Assembly (NCBI GenBank): GCA_013791885.1
Contig: VMSZ01000031.1
Location: 1-63,974 of the forward strand
Origin: Sulfurimonas sp.
Lineage (GTDB): Bacteria; Campylobacterota; Campylobacteria; Campylobacterales; Sulfurimonadaceae
Length of the DNA stretch: 63,974 bases
Direction: 5' to 3'
Shown here one piece after another: positions 8,263-17,173 of this stretch. Made by a program: the position numbers and the translations under genes. The notes under the pieces are model-generated. The model was not told the DNA's origin and did not search any database. It saw only the letters and a program-made list of their open reading frames with translations. The first letter of the stretch is position 1; the number at the start of each line of letters is the position of its first letter.

Positions 8263-8654
8263 GAGTGTGTTAAAAATTTCCCCACATAAAATCCGCTTCC
8301 AGCCATAAATACTGTTCCTACTGCGTTTAGGGTGATATTAGCAGTGGCTAAAAAGACATGACCGCCTTGAAGAAGTAAAAGAGATTCTATAGCAAAGGTC
8401 GAATAGGTTGTTAAAGCGCCAAGAAGTCCTGTTGATAAAAATGATTTTGCTTGTATAGAGAAGACGCTTGTATACATAAAATAAGCCATCAACAAACCCA
8501 TAAAAAAGCTACCCAGCAGGTTAACGCCAAGTGTTCCATAAGGGAGGTCGTGAGGTAATTTGTGAGAGATGAGACCGTTGAGGTATGCCCGAAGGACAGC
8601 TCCTATAAAGCCACCACTACCTATGGCTAGGATTGTTTGCCAACTCATCATCAT
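8259..8654 (-). CDS. crcB: Fluoride channel CrcB/Fluc
   Basis: A four-helix inner-membrane fluoride exporter that works as an antiparallel dimer. Seen: GGFIGAVLRAYLN, the NLLGSFFMG motif and GALTTYSTF, which carries the phenylalanine and threonine/serine pore residues of the family. The length of 131 residues is normal. Three consecutive ATGs at 8654, 8651 and 8648 are possible starts. The gene begins inside plsC (38-nt overlap), so it is expressed as part of that operon, and no fluoride riboswitch is evident upstream of it. Confidence 0.93.
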   Translation of the reverse strand: MMMSWQTILAIGSGGFIGAVLRAYLNGLISHKLPHDLPYGTLGVNLLGSFFMGLLMAYFMYTSVFSIQAKSFLSTGLLGALTTYSTFAIESLLLLQGGHVFLATANITLNAVGTVFMAGSGFYVGKFLTHS

Positions 8655-9315
8655 ACACCTTCTGCATTTTTACTCTTAAATCTTTGAGCCAATTTTCATT
8701 ACTTTTATCTGCCACGAAAGAGTCCATATATATGAGTGTCAAACGTCCCGGCATATAAAAAAACTTTTTAATATCGTAATATTTTGAACTTTGTATGAGA
8801 ACGACTGGTTGGACTTTGAGTTGATACTTGTCTGCTATAACCTTTGCTCCCATTTTAAAAGGAAGCATTTTTCCGGTAGTTGAACGTGTACCTTCAGGAA
8901 AAATGGTGATGACTCTGTTTTTATTCAATCTGTCTTTAGAAGCTCTGAGAAGTTTTACTAAAGAAGTTTTACTTTCTCGCTCAATAGCAATATCTTCTGG
9001 CAGTTTGAGTGCAAGTCCAAAAAAAGGAATGTCAAAAAGAGCCTTTTTTGCAACCCATGCCAAATCTTTGCCAGTACTTGTTTCCATGATTCCTATATCT
9101 AAATCACTTTGATGATTGAGCATAAACATTTGAACATCAGGGTCTTCTTTGCCTTTAACTTCAACTGAATAGAATGTGCTGAGGCGAATGAGCCAGGAGG
9201 AAAACTTTCTGGCATACGGTCTTGGAAGCAATGGATATAATATTATTGAAATTGTAAGGGCTACAATTATTATTATAGTAGCATACAGCCAACTAAGGTG
9301 TGCAAATATCTTCAT
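8617..9315 (-). CDS. plsC: 1-acyl-sn-glycerol-3-phosphate acyltransferase
   Basis: Acylates lysophosphatidic acid to phosphatidic acid on the inner membrane in phospholipid synthesis. One N-terminal membrane helix (LYATIIIIVALTISIILYPL) precedes the catalytic domain, which has the NHQSDLD form of the NHxxxD motif near residue 68, and FPEGTRS near residue 140. The length of 232 residues is normal. It overlaps the upstream SH3-domain gene by 23 nt and crcB downstream by 38 nt, giving a tight three-gene unit. Confidence 0.92.
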   Translation of the reverse strand: MKIFAHLSWLYATIIIIVALTISIILYPLLPRPYARKFSSWLIRLSTFYSVEVKGKEDPDVQMFMLNHQSDLDIGIMETSTGKDLAWVAKKALFDIPFFGLALKLPEDIAIERESKTSLVKLLRASKDRLNKNRVITIFPEGTRSTTGKMLPFKMGAKVIADKYQLKVQPVVLIQSSKYYDIKKFFYMPGRLTLIYMDSFVADKSNENWLKDLRVKMQKVYDDELANNPSHR

Positions 9316-10339
9316 TCTTAACCCAGCCTATTTGCTCGTTCGGTAGTTCTACTTTGATAAAATCTCCAACATTTCCGCCTTGAACAAAATAGTTTTCCTT
9401 GGAAGTTGTTTCAAAAATGGTGCCGTTATACACAGGAAGCAGATGTATTTTAGTCCCGGCTTTTATGCAGACATTCTCAGTAGGTTTATTCATATATGCT
9501 ATATAAGCAAGAGGAAGAATAACTAAAATCAAGTAACTGTATTTTTTTCTCCAAAGAACAAAGAGAGCAAAAATTCCTGCAACTATAAGAGCAGAAACTA
9601 TTTTAATGTCATCATGTGATTGATCCTGCGGTTTCAGGTCACTCTGTGTTGTGACACGATCCTCATCAACAATTATAGGAATTACAGCAGTTATAAATTT
9701 ATTTTTTTTCAGATTAAAATAAGAGAATGAAAAATTCTCCAATTTTTTATCTACCACAACAAAATAAGTGATTTTGGAATGTGTGTAAGATTTTCTTACA
9801 GATTCCGTTCCCTGCTTAAAGACAGAAGAAAATTTCATTTTTTCTATAGCGCAATTATCTGCTTGTGCAACAAAAACTATAATGTTATGGTTGTGATCAT
9901 AAGATGTAGTTTTGTACTCAGACAGCTCAAAAGAGTCGGCAATAATGTTAGAGAAATTTTTTGGAGGGTTTAAAGAGATGACATTTAGCTCACTTCCTGA
10001 CAAAAAAGAGGGCTCAAAATCACCATCTGCTACGAGAGAGGCCTGAACATCAGGAATTCTAGCACTGGTGGAAGTTGCGAGGAGATAGAATGTATCATAA
10101 AAATACTTTCCTTTTTTCTCTCTGTTTGGTGTGTCGTTAAGAATTTCAACGCCGCTTGTTTTTGAAAAATCGTACTGAATGTCTTCAATATCTTCAACTG
10201 TTGAGAGTGATTTTATGGTAATAGTAAAAATTTCACCTTTTATTACTCTCTTTGGAGCATCGCTATAGCTAAGGTAAATAACCTTATTAGCTAAAAGCGG
10301 GGTTAAAAGTAAAAAAAGTAAAAAAAGTAATTTACTCAC
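9293..10339 (-). CDS. Membrane protein with BatD-like extracytoplasmic region and C-terminal SH3 domain
   Basis: A 348-residue protein of unknown function. A signal peptide (SKLLFLLFLLLTPLLANK) is followed by about 220 residues of beta-rich extracytoplasmic sequence resembling BatD/oxygen-tolerance-type repeats, then two close membrane helices (about 245-285), then a C-terminal bacterial SH3-like domain (GTKIHLLPVYNGT...GDFIKVELPNEQIGWVKNED). The helical hairpin returns the SH3 domain to the periplasm, where it could bind peptidoglycan. It lies between purQ and plsC with a 1-nt contact to purQ. It could be an envelope-stress or wall-linked protein; that is inference. Confidence 0.7.
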   Translation of the reverse strand: MSKLLFLLFLLLTPLLANKVIYLSYSDAPKRVIKGEIFTITIKSLSTVEDIEDIQYDFSKTSGVEILNDTPNREKKGKYFYDTFYLLATSTSARIPDVQASLVADGDFEPSFLSGSELNVISLNPPKNFSNIIADSFELSEYKTTSYDHNHNIIVFVAQADNCAIEKMKFSSVFKQGTESVRKSYTHSKITYFVVVDKKLENFSFSYFNLKKNKFITAVIPIIVDEDRVTTQSDLKPQDQSHDDIKIVSALIVAGIFALFVLWRKKYSYLILVILPLAYIAYMNKPTENVCIKAGTKIHLLPVYNGTIFETTSKENYFVQGGNVGDFIKVELPNEQIGWVKNEDICTP

Positions 10340-11010
10340 TATTTTAAAAACCCTTGCAGCATTTTTACACCATCATCTGAGCCAAGGATTGCTTCCATAG
10401 CACGTTCAGGGTGAGGCATAAGTCCAAATACATTTTTTTCTTTATTACATATTCCGGCGATAGAGTCGACACTGCCATTAGGATTTTTATCATTACCCTC
10501 TGCATCGCTGTATTTTAAAAGAACTTGATTATTTGCGTAGAGCTCTTTTAAACCGTTTTGATCTATATAGTAGTTCCCGTCATGATGTGCGATAGGAATA
10601 TTAACAACATCGTTCTCATTAAGCTTTTCTAAAAAGATATTGTCATTATTAATAACTTTTAGGTGATGGTGTTTAGAGATAAAGTGTAGGTGCTCATTGC
10701 GTTTGAGTGCACCTGGAAGTAAACCGGCTTCTGTTAAAACTTGAAAACCGTTACAGATTCCTAAAACTTTTCCGCCTTTAGATGCATACTCTTTTACGGC
10801 CCTCATTACAGGACTGAACTTGGCAATAGCACCGCTTCTGAGATAGTCCCCATAAGAAAACCCGCCGGCTACAACTAACAAGTCTGTATCTGCTGGGATA
10901 GTTTCAGATTTATGCCAGATTATTTCTGTTGAAGCACCTAAATCTTCAAAAGCATGTTGTGTGTCATACTCACAGTTTGTGCCAGGAAATTGAAGTATGC
11001 TTACTTTCAT
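10339..11010 (-). CDS. purQ: Phosphoribosylformylglycinamidine synthase, glutaminase subunit
   Basis: Supplies ammonia from glutamine for the FGAM synthase step of purine synthesis, in a complex with PurS and small-type PurL. It is a class I glutamine amidotransferase of 223 residues: the nucleophile elbow is GICNGFQ near residue 87, and the terminal MPHPERAM supplies the His and Glu of the triad. FPGTNCEYD at the N-terminus is typical. It overlaps purS by 4 nt. purL is not in this window. Confidence 0.96.
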   Translation of the reverse strand: MKVSILQFPGTNCEYDTQHAFEDLGASTEIIWHKSETIPADTDLLVVAGGFSYGDYLRSGAIAKFSPVMRAVKEYASKGGKVLGICNGFQVLTEAGLLPGALKRNEHLHFISKHHHLKVINNDNIFLEKLNENDVVNIPIAHHDGNYYIDQNGLKELYANNQVLLKYSDAEGNDKNPNGSVDSIAGICNKEKNVFGLMPHPERAMEAILGSDDGVKMLQGFLK

Positions 11011-11249
11011 TTTACTAGCTCTATCTCATAGTCTTCAATAACTGTATTTGCTAAAAGATCTTCACACATCTGTGTTACATCTTTTCTTGCTTTTACTTCG
11101 TCTGTAGTCTCAAGGTTGAGGATTATCTGTTTGCCTACGCGAACATCACTCACACCTTCAAAGTGCAAAGAGTCTAGTGCGTGATGCACAGCTTTCCCTT
11201 GAGAGTCTAAAACGCCAGCTTTTAAAGATACATTTACTATTACTTTCAT
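11007..11249 (-). CDS. purS: Phosphoribosylformylglycinamidine synthase subunit PurS
   Basis: An 80-residue small subunit that bridges PurQ and PurL in the three-protein FGAM synthase. It shows the usual order MKVIVNVSLKAGVLDSQGKA, then VSDVRVGKQIIL and the acidic end. It overlaps purQ by 4 nt and follows purC by 36 nt, forming purC-purS-purQ on the minus strand. Confidence 0.95.
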   Translation of the reverse strand: MKVIVNVSLKAGVLDSQGKAVHHALDSLHFEGVSDVRVGKQIILNLETTDEVKARKDVTQMCEDLLANTVIEDYEIELVK

Positions 11250-11285
11250 TATGAATTTATTCCTTAATTTTATTTTCTAATTTAC

Positions 11286-11999
11286 TTATTTGCTTAGGAT
11301 ACGGTTAAGAACTTGTTCGTAAGCGACTTTTAAGCCGCCAAGGCCTTGACGGAATCTGTCTTTGTCCATTTTTTCGCCGCTTTGCATATCCCAGAAACGG
11401 CAATTGTCCGGAGATATCTCATCGATAAGAATGATGTTTCCGCTGCTGTCTTTTCCAAACTCAAGTTTAAAGTCAACAAGCTTTAATCCTTTGCCCGCAA
11501 AATAAGGTTTTAGAATGTCATTAACCTGTCTTGCCATACGACGAAGTTTGTCTAACTCATCTTGGTAATCAACCAAGCCTAAGATAAGAGCATGTTGGTC
11601 ATTAAGTTTTGGATCACCCAAGGCATCATTTTTGAAGTCAAATTCAACCAATGTAAAAGGAAGTACCATACCGTCTTCTATTCCAAGATTGCGCGAAAGA
11701 CTTCCAGTCGCAATATTGCGTACGATAACTTCAATAAGTATTACATCTACTTTTTTGTGAAGCATATGATTGTCATCCAACATTTTTACAAAGTGAGTCT
11801 GTATGCCATTCGCTTCTAGAAGTTTAAAAAGTTCAGTAGAAATCTTGTTGTTAAGTGCACCTTTTCCAGCTTCACTAGATTTCTTTTCGCCATTAAACGC
11901 AGTTAAGTCATCTTTGAATTCTGAAATAACTAAATTTTCATCATCTGTCAAATACAGCTTTTTTGCTTTTCCTTCGTACAACAACTCTCTTTTTTCCAT
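11286..11999 (-). CDS. purC: SAICAR synthase
   Basis: Phosphoribosylaminoimidazole-succinocarboxamide synthase, which ligates aspartate to CAIR using ATP. It has 237 residues, normal for the family. Seen: [11 protein letters not shown] at the N-terminus (nucleotide loop), VEVIVRN in the form [21 protein letters not shown], and [12 protein letters not shown]. It starts 5 nt after the ctpA stop, so ctpA and the purine genes may share a transcript. Confidence 0.96.
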   Translation of the reverse strand: MEKRELLYEGKAKKLYLTDDENLVISEFKDDLTAFNGEKKSSEAGKGALNNKISTELFKLLEANGIQTHFVKMLDDNHMLHKKVDVILIEVIVRNIATGSLSRNLGIEDGMVLPFTLVEFDFKNDALGDPKLNDQHALILGLVDYQDELDKLRRMARQVNDILKPYFAGKGLKLVDFKLEFGKDSSGNIILIDEISPDNCRFWDMQSGEKMDKDRFRQGLGGLKVAYEQVLNRILSK

Positions 12000-12004
12000 T
12001 TTTA

Positions 12005-13330
12005 CTATCCTCTCATGATTACTAAAGCTTTTAGGATGCCTAGGGCTTCTTTTAATTGAATGTCTTTATTGAGCATTTCTGGCGTAATTATATCTTTATT
12101 ATCTTTTTTATCTTCTTTATCTTTCTTTGCTGTACCATTATTTTCATCAATTTTGTCAAGCTCTTCTTCGAGATGTTTCTTTAAATCTGCCTCTTTGATT
12201 GAAAATTCATTTGCACTGCTTTTCACTTCGCCTGGCAGTACTTCAATATCTGGTTTTACTCCAACTGCTTGGATTGTACGTCCGCTTGGAAGGTAGTATC
12301 GTGCAATAGTAAGCTTTATAGCTTCTTCTTCTGTTACAGGAAGGACTACTTGTACACTTCCTTTTCCAAAAGTATTTTCACCTACTAAAATTCCGCGTTT
12401 ATGATCTTGAAGCGCACCGCTCACAATCTCAGAAGCACTTGCACTTCCACCATTTATAAGTACAACCATCGGTACTTTAGTGATAGTTTTGTGTTTAGAG
12501 GCTGTATAGGTTTTTTTGTCTATTTCAGTTCTTCCTTTTTGAGAAACTATATCTCCGCTGTCCACAAAAAGATCTACCAAATCAACAGCCTGATCTAAAA
12601 GACCACCGGGATTATTTCTTAAATCAAGAATAATTCCTTTGGTACTTGCTTTTCTCTTGTTTATCTCTTTCGTGACATCTTCAGCTACTTTCTTATCAAA
12701 ACTAGTCACACGTATATAGAGATACTCATCACCTATTGTTTTGGCATAGACAGATTCTATGGTGATGATAGCTCTAACAATATGAATGTTTAAAGGTTTC
12801 ATTTCATCTTTGCGAATAATAGTTAAATCAATGCCTTCACCAACCTTTCCTCTCATTCTCGATACAGCATCATCGATTGTCATACTAATTGTAGATTCTT
12901 CATTTATTTTTAAGATAATGTCGCTCGATTTTAGTCCGGCTTTGTCTGCTGGTGTTCCTTCAATTGGAGCAATAACAGTAAGAGCACCGTCTCTGATTCC
13001 TACGGTAATGCCAAGTCCGCCAAATTCACCTTCTGTCTGCACTTTTAGCTTTTTGTAATCCTCTTGTGTAAGGTAATTGGAATGTGCATCAAGGTTTGTG
13101 AGCATTCCCTTTAGCGCTTTGTCCATAAGCTCTTCAATAGTAACATCGTCTACATTATACTGCTCAACGATACTGATAACCTTTGTAAACTTCGCTAAAG
13201 ACTCAAGTCTGGAAGCCTCTGTGCTTTTTTTTGCGGTTTCTTCTTTTGCAAATAAATTATTTGAAAAAAAGAGGGTTATTGTAAGACCGACAGTTGCGAA
13301 TCCGAGTGTAATGTATTTTTGTTTTTTCAT
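12005..13330 (-). CDS. ctpA: Carboxyl-terminal processing protease (S41)
   Basis: A periplasmic serine protease that trims C-termini of exported proteins and takes part in envelope quality control. It has 441 residues: an N-terminal signal/anchor ([18 protein letters not shown]), a PDZ domain about 95-170 starting near GLGITVG, and a peptidase S41 domain about 190-365 with the nucleophile in [10 protein letters not shown] (near residue 304) and the general-base lysine in FGKGSVQ about 25 residues later. The last 60 residues are a highly charged Lys/Glu/Asp tail. It is the upstream gene of the ctpA-purC-purS-purQ run. Confidence 0.94.
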   Translation of the reverse strand: MKKQKYITLGFATVGLTITLFFSNNLFAKEETAKKSTEASRLESLAKFTKVISIVEQYNVDDVTIEELMDKALKGMLTNLDAHSNYLTQEDYKKLKVQTEGEFGGLGITVGIRDGALTVIAPIEGTPADKAGLKSSDIILKINEESTISMTIDDAVSRMRGKVGEGIDLTIIRKDEMKPLNIHIVRAIITIESVYAKTIGDEYLYIRVTSFDKKVAEDVTKEINKRKASTKGIILDLRNNPGGLLDQAVDLVDLFVDSGDIVSQKGRTEIDKKTYTASKHKTITKVPMVVLINGGSASASEIVSGALQDHKRGILVGENTFGKGSVQVVLPVTEEEAIKLTIARYYLPSGRTIQAVGVKPDIEVLPGEVKSSANEFSIKEADLKKHLEEELDKIDENNGTAKKDKEDKKDNKDIITPEMLNKDIQLKEALGILKALVIMRG

Positions 13331-13439
13331 AATTTATCCATTAATAATATAAGAAGGGAAATTATAGTTAAAAGTGGTTTAAATAACAAATTTATATTAT
13401 TTCTATATAATGGCAAAGAAATTCATAAATAGGCAAAGT

Positions 13440-13955
13440 ATGAAAAATATCATTTTGATTGGATTTATGGGTGTTGGAAAAGGCAGTGTCGCGAGAGAGG
13501 TAGTGAAAAATTCCCGTTATGTTGCCATTGACACAGATGACTTGATTGAAAGTATGGAAAACAGAAAAATTAAAAAGATTTTTGAGCAAGAAGGTGAAGC
13601 ATATTTCCGAGAGTTAGAAAAAAATATCTCTGTTTGGCTGGAAAAAAGTGTTAAAAACACTCTTATATCAACCGGCGGGGGATTTTATAAGGTGAAAAAT
13701 CTGAAAAAAATCGGAACAGTTGTTTTTTTGGATTCGCCTTTTGAAGAAATATTCAAACGTATAGAAGACCATCCCAATGCCAAAAGTAAGCTCAAAAAAA
13801 GACCGCTTTTAAGTAATCTGAGCGAAGCTAAAAAGCTGTATGATATGAGAAGACCGGAATATTTGGCTTTAGCTGATATAGTTATCGATGTAACAAACAA
13901 AAGTGTGCAAGAGTGCACAAAAGAATTATTAAAAAAGGTAGCAAAAAATGCGTAA
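13440..13955 (+). CDS. aroK: Shikimate kinase
   Basis: Phosphorylates shikimate in the aromatic amino acid pathway. The P-loop is GFMGVGKGSVA, a GKGS variant of the more common GKS/T ending, followed by DTDDLIE (shikimate/Mg site), GEAYFRELE, STGGGFY and the lid-region RRPEY. The ATG at 13440 (AGGCAAAG upstream) gives 171 residues and the family N-terminus MKNIILIGFMG; an in-frame ATG at 13410 would add 10 unrelated residues. It overlaps the next gene by 8 nt. Confidence 0.93.
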   Translation: MKNIILIGFMGVGKGSVAREVVKNSRYVAIDTDDLIESMENRKIKKIFEQEGEAYFRELEKNISVWLEKSVKNTLISTGGGFYKVKNLKKIGTVVFLDSPFEEIFKRIEDHPNAKSKLKKRPLLSNLSEAKKLYDMRRPEYLALADIVIDVTNKSVQECTKELLKKVAKNA

Positions 13956-14376
13956 GATATTATTATTTTTGGCTTTGCTGTGTACAACTTCGCTTATGGC
14001 GGCAGATATACATTGGGCAAAAGATTTCAAGAGTGCAATCAAAGAAGCAACAAAGCAAAACAAGCCAGTACTGTTTGTCTTTTCACGTCATTCATGTAAA
14101 TACTGTGTAATCTTGGAAGAGACGACATTTAAAGATGCAAAGGTAATTGAGGCACTTAACAGAGACTATGTAGCAGTCACCTCTTATACCGACGAGAGAG
14201 ACTATACTCCAGATGAACTCATTAGACCAGGAACCCCGACACTTTGGTTTTTACTGCCAAACGGTGAACCAATGTTTCAACCTTTAATGGGCGCTGTTGA
14301 TGCAGAAAACTTCTTAAAGGCACTTGCCATTGTCAAAGAAGAATTTGATACTATGAAAACGGAAAAACAAAAATGA
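13948..14376 (+). CDS. Periplasmic thioredoxin-fold protein (CKYC)
   Basis: A 142-residue secreted thioredoxin-like protein. A signal peptide (KILLFLALLCTTSLMAA) is followed by the thioredoxin_7-like core with FSRHSCKYCVILEE, where CKYC is the redox pair, and the cis-proline segment RPGTPTLWF. It is probably a thiol-disulfide reductase or SoxW-like partner; the substrate is unknown. It is coupled to aroK (8-nt overlap) and hisD (4-nt overlap), which reflects compact packing rather than function. Confidence 0.85.
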   Translation: MRKILLFLALLCTTSLMAADIHWAKDFKSAIKEATKQNKPVLFVFSRHSCKYCVILEETTFKDAKVIEALNRDYVAVTSYTDERDYTPDELIRPGTPTLWFLLPNGEPMFQPLMGAVDAENFLKALAIVKEEFDTMKTEKQK

Positions 14377-15665
14377 TATTTGTAAAAACAAGTGATATAA
14401 ACTTTCAGGAAAATTTTGAGGAACTTCTCGGCCGCGGCAAGATGGATATGGCTCATGTAAGTACAATAGTAGGCAATATCATAGATGAGATTAAACTTGA
14501 GAAAAATGGTGCACTTAAACGTCATATAGCCAAGTTTGACCATTGGACACCAGAGAATGACTCAGATTTAAAAATTTGCACAGACTCAATGAAAGAAGCG
14601 TATGAGGCACTTGAGCCTAAACTCAAAAGTGCACTCCATTTAGCGTATGACAGAATTAAAGTTTACCACGAAAAACAGAAACCAAAATCATGGTTTGATG
14701 ATGAAGCAAACGGCACTATTCTTGGTCAAAGAGTGACAGCGGTTGACAGTGCTGGACTTTACATTCCCGGTGGAAAAGCGGCATATCCGTCTTCGCTTTT
14801 AATGAATGTAATCCCTGCGCAAGTTGCAGGAGTTGAGAAGATAATTGTTTGTACGCCAACACCGGACAATGAGCCAAACGCACTTTTGCTTGCTGCATGT
14901 CACTTATGCGGGGTAAGTGAAGTTTATAAAGTCGGTGGAGCAAGCGCCATTGCTGCCATGGCTTATGGAACTGAGACTATCCCAAAAGTGGATGTTATAA
15001 CAGGACCGGGAAATATTTTTGTTGCAACAGCAAAAAAAATGGTTTTTGGGGATGTCAATATAGACATGATAGCCGGGCCGAGTGAAATTGGGATTTTAGC
15101 GGACGAGAGCGCAAACCCAAATCACTTAGCTATAGATATGCTCTCTCAGGCAGAGCATGATGAAATGGCGAGTTCTATCTTAATAACACCATCACTCAAA
15201 CTTGCAGAGGAAGTGCAAATAGAGCTGGAAAATTGGCTCAAAAAACTTCCGCGCGAAGAGATAGCACGAAAATCAATAACGGAACGCGGGGCAATAATAA
15301 TTGCGAAAGACATGGATGAGGCTATAAAACTTATGAACGATATTGCCCCTGAACATTTGGAGGTGTGTACAAACTCGCCTTTTGAACTTTTACCTGCGAT
15401 TAAACATGCCGGTGCAATCTTTTTGGGGCACAATACGCCAGAAGCAATCGGGGATTATGTGGCTGGACCAAACCACACACTTCCAACAGGTGGAACTGCA
15501 AAGTTTTATTCTCCGCTTGGAGTGGAAAATTTTATGAAAAAGACATCCATCATCGCATTTTCTAAAAAAGCAATAGATGAAATAGGTGAAGCGTGTGCAC
15601 TTATAGCAAACACTGAAGGTCTTACCGCGCATGAACAATCTGTTCGAGTAAGAATGAGCAAGTAA
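14373..15665 (+). CDS. hisD: Histidinol dehydrogenase
   Basis: Catalyses the last two NAD-dependent oxidations of histidine synthesis, from histidinol to histidine. It has 430 residues, normal length. Landmarks are GQRVTAVDSAGLYIPGGKAA, ITGPGNIFVATAKK, DMIAGPSEIG, and SQAEHDEMA, which holds zinc ligands, with GPNHTLPTGGTAKF near the C-terminus. It overlaps the thioredoxin gene by 4 nt. No other his genes are nearby, so histidine synthesis is dispersed in this genome. Confidence 0.97.
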   Translation: MIFVKTSDINFQENFEELLGRGKMDMAHVSTIVGNIIDEIKLEKNGALKRHIAKFDHWTPENDSDLKICTDSMKEAYEALEPKLKSALHLAYDRIKVYHEKQKPKSWFDDEANGTILGQRVTAVDSAGLYIPGGKAAYPSSLLMNVIPAQVAGVEKIIVCTPTPDNEPNALLLAACHLCGVSEVYKVGGASAIAAMAYGTETIPKVDVITGPGNIFVATAKKMVFGDVNIDMIAGPSEIGILADESANPNHLAIDMLSQAEHDEMASSILITPSLKLAEEVQIELENWLKKLPREEIARKSITERGAIIIAKDMDEAIKLMNDIAPEHLEVCTNSPFELLPAIKHAGAIFLGHNTPEAIGDYVAGPNHTLPTGGTAKFYSPLGVENFMKKTSIIAFSKKAIDEIGEACALIANTEGLTAHEQSVRVRMSK

Positions 15666-15741
15666 TATTTTTTTATAAGAAAAAACTATACTTTTATGTG
15701 TAAAATGCCTCTGTAATATTTCAATACAAAGGCAAAAACAC

Positions 15742-16221
15742 ATGTTACATCCAGCAGCAGCCCATTTTGCAGTGGCACTTCCAATAATTTCTTTACTTTT
15801 AGGGATAGCTTATTTAGTTAAACCAAGTGAGTTGATGTCAAAAATATCAACACGTTTTATGGTTTTTGCAGCCATATTTTTAGTTGCAGCTTTTTTTACA
15901 GGCAAAGCAGATGGCGGCGAAGCTTATATCCTTCTTCCAGAGTTGGGGCAGGCACTTTTGAGAGATCACAAAGATTTTGGCCTCTATCTTACAATCGCTA
16001 TGGGTATTGCGGCACTTGTCAAACTTTTTGGATGTTTTACAAAAAGAATCAAAGCGGAAATTTTTTCTATTATTTTACTTGCAATAATAGCTGGCGGGAT
16101 TTTGTATCAAGGGAAAATAGGCGGTGAACTCACTTATACTTATGGTGCTAATGTAGAACAACATTCGGACGGTATGGATTGTTTGGCAGATCCATCAGAC
16201 TTTATAGAGGAAAAGGAGTAG
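15742..16221 (+). CDS. DUF2231-family membrane protein
   Basis: A 159-residue inner-membrane protein with four hydrophobic helices, beginning MLHPAAAHFAVALPI, the HP...H pattern typical of DUF2231, where the histidines are candidate haem or metal ligands. An acidic, cysteine-containing tail follows (SDGMDCLADPSDF). The function is unknown. It lies between hisD and the molybdoenzyme operon with its own 76-nt upstream gap, in which GCCT-ct-GTA and TAC-aa-AGGC can pair. Confidence 0.8.
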   Translation: MLHPAAAHFAVALPIISLLLGIAYLVKPSELMSKISTRFMVFAAIFLVAAFFTGKADGGEAYILLPELGQALLRDHKDFGLYLTIAMGIAALVKLFGCFTKRIKAEIFSIILLAIIAGGILYQGKIGGELTYTYGANVEQHSDGMDCLADPSDFIEEKE

Positions 16222-16534
16222 CCTTCTTCCTTCTAGAAATGTAATCGCACGCAACAGATTTTCTTACTTTTTAAGTTGGAAAAGTATATCCGCAAATTTT
16301 CAAAATTCTTCTAGCAGCTTTTTTATAATAAATTATTAGATTTTCAAATCTACCCAGAGATAAGATTTTATCAAAAAATTGTCACTTATTTATTACTACT
16401 TTAAGGTTTCTTAGATACCATTTTCACAGTGAAGACGCCCTGTCAGCAAAGATAAGGGCTTCTTTTAAAATAGATTAGTCGAAGTTATCAATCTTAATAA
16501 TTTGCCGTTTATAAAAAAGGCTAAAGGAGAATAT
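16222..16534. other. 313-bp non-coding gap before the molybdoenzyme operon
   Basis: No convincing ORF or known RNA was found here. It is AT-rich and ends in the GC-containing hairpin at 16431-16466 and a strong ribosome binding site (AAAGGAG at 16523-16529). The length and position make it the likely control region of the downstream operon, but I cannot identify a regulator site. Confidence 0.5.
16431..16466 (+). terminator. Terminator- or attenuator-like hairpin
   Basis: GCCCT (16437-16441) pairs with AGGGC (16455-16459), flanked by GAA/TTC pairing across a small bulge and followed by TTTT at 16463. It lies 210 nt after the DUF2231 stop and 68 nt before the iron-sulfur subunit start, so it could end upstream transcription or attenuate the operon. 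Confidence 0.4.
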
Positions 16535-17173
16535 ATGCAATTAGGTTTCCTAGTTGATTTACATCTGTGTATGGGATGTAAAGGATGTGAAATCGCATGT
16601 AAAGTGGAAAATGAAGTACCACTAAGTACATGGAGATTACGTGTAAAATACGTGGATGTGGGAACTTTTCCTGAAACGAAAAGAACTTTTACACCTCTTA
16701 GATGTAACCACTGTGAGAATGCTCCATGTGAGAGAATTTGTCCAGTTTCTGCACTTCATTACCTCGAAAATGGTATTGTAAACATAGATAAAGAAAGATG
16801 TATCGGTTGTGCAGGTTGTGTTATGGCTTGTCCTTACGGTGCTATCTATATAGACCCACAAACGCAAACAGCCGACAAATGTACATATTGTGCACACCGT
16901 GTTGCTTCAAGCATGATGCCGGCTTGTGTTGTTGCGTGTCCGGTTCAAGCAAATATTTTTGGTGATTTAGATGATCCAACATCAAATATCTCTAAATATA
17001 TTTCACATAATCAAGGGAATGTTCAAGTGCGTAAGCCTGAAAAAGGAACAAATCCTCATCATTATTATGTAAATGGCGGAAATGTTACATTAAACCCACT
17101 TGCTTCTCAAAGAGAAGAGGGTCACTCTTTATTTACTAAAATAACAACACTTCCAGTAGGAGGGCACCACTAA
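16535..17173 (+). CDS. Molybdoenzyme electron-transfer subunit with four [4Fe-4S] clusters (PsrB/TtrB type)
   Basis: A 212-residue ferredoxin-like subunit that passes electrons between the NrfD-type quinone subunit and the molybdenum subunit. Sixteen cysteines form four sets: CMGCKGCEIAC, CNHCENAPCERIC, CIGCAGCVMAC and CTYC plus ACVVAC, typical of DmsB/PsrB/TtrB proteins. It has no signal peptide and is presumably exported with the Tat-bearing catalytic subunit. AAAGGAG is 5 nt before the ATG at 16535, which excludes the longer start at 16502. A TAATG junction couples it to the next gene. Confidence 0.92.
   Translation: MQLGFLVDLHLCMGCKGCEIACKVENEVPLSTWRLRVKYVDVGTFPETKRTFTPLRCNHCENAPCERICPVSALHYLENGIVNIDKERCIGCAGCVMACPYGAIYIDPQTQTADKCTYCAHRVASSMMPACVVACPVQANIFGDLDDPTSNISKYISHNQGNVQVRKPEKGTNPHHYYVNGGNVTLNPLASQREEGHSLFTKITTLPVGGHH

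Noticed and set aside
8259-8700. Fluoride riboswitch for crcB
   Set aside because: crcB starts inside plsC, with no free leader to hold one and no recognisable motif.
12786-13352. Plus-strand ORFs of 90 and 91 codons inside ctpA
   Set aside because: They mirror the conserved PDZ and protease-coding frame; serine-rich antisense products are typical shadows.
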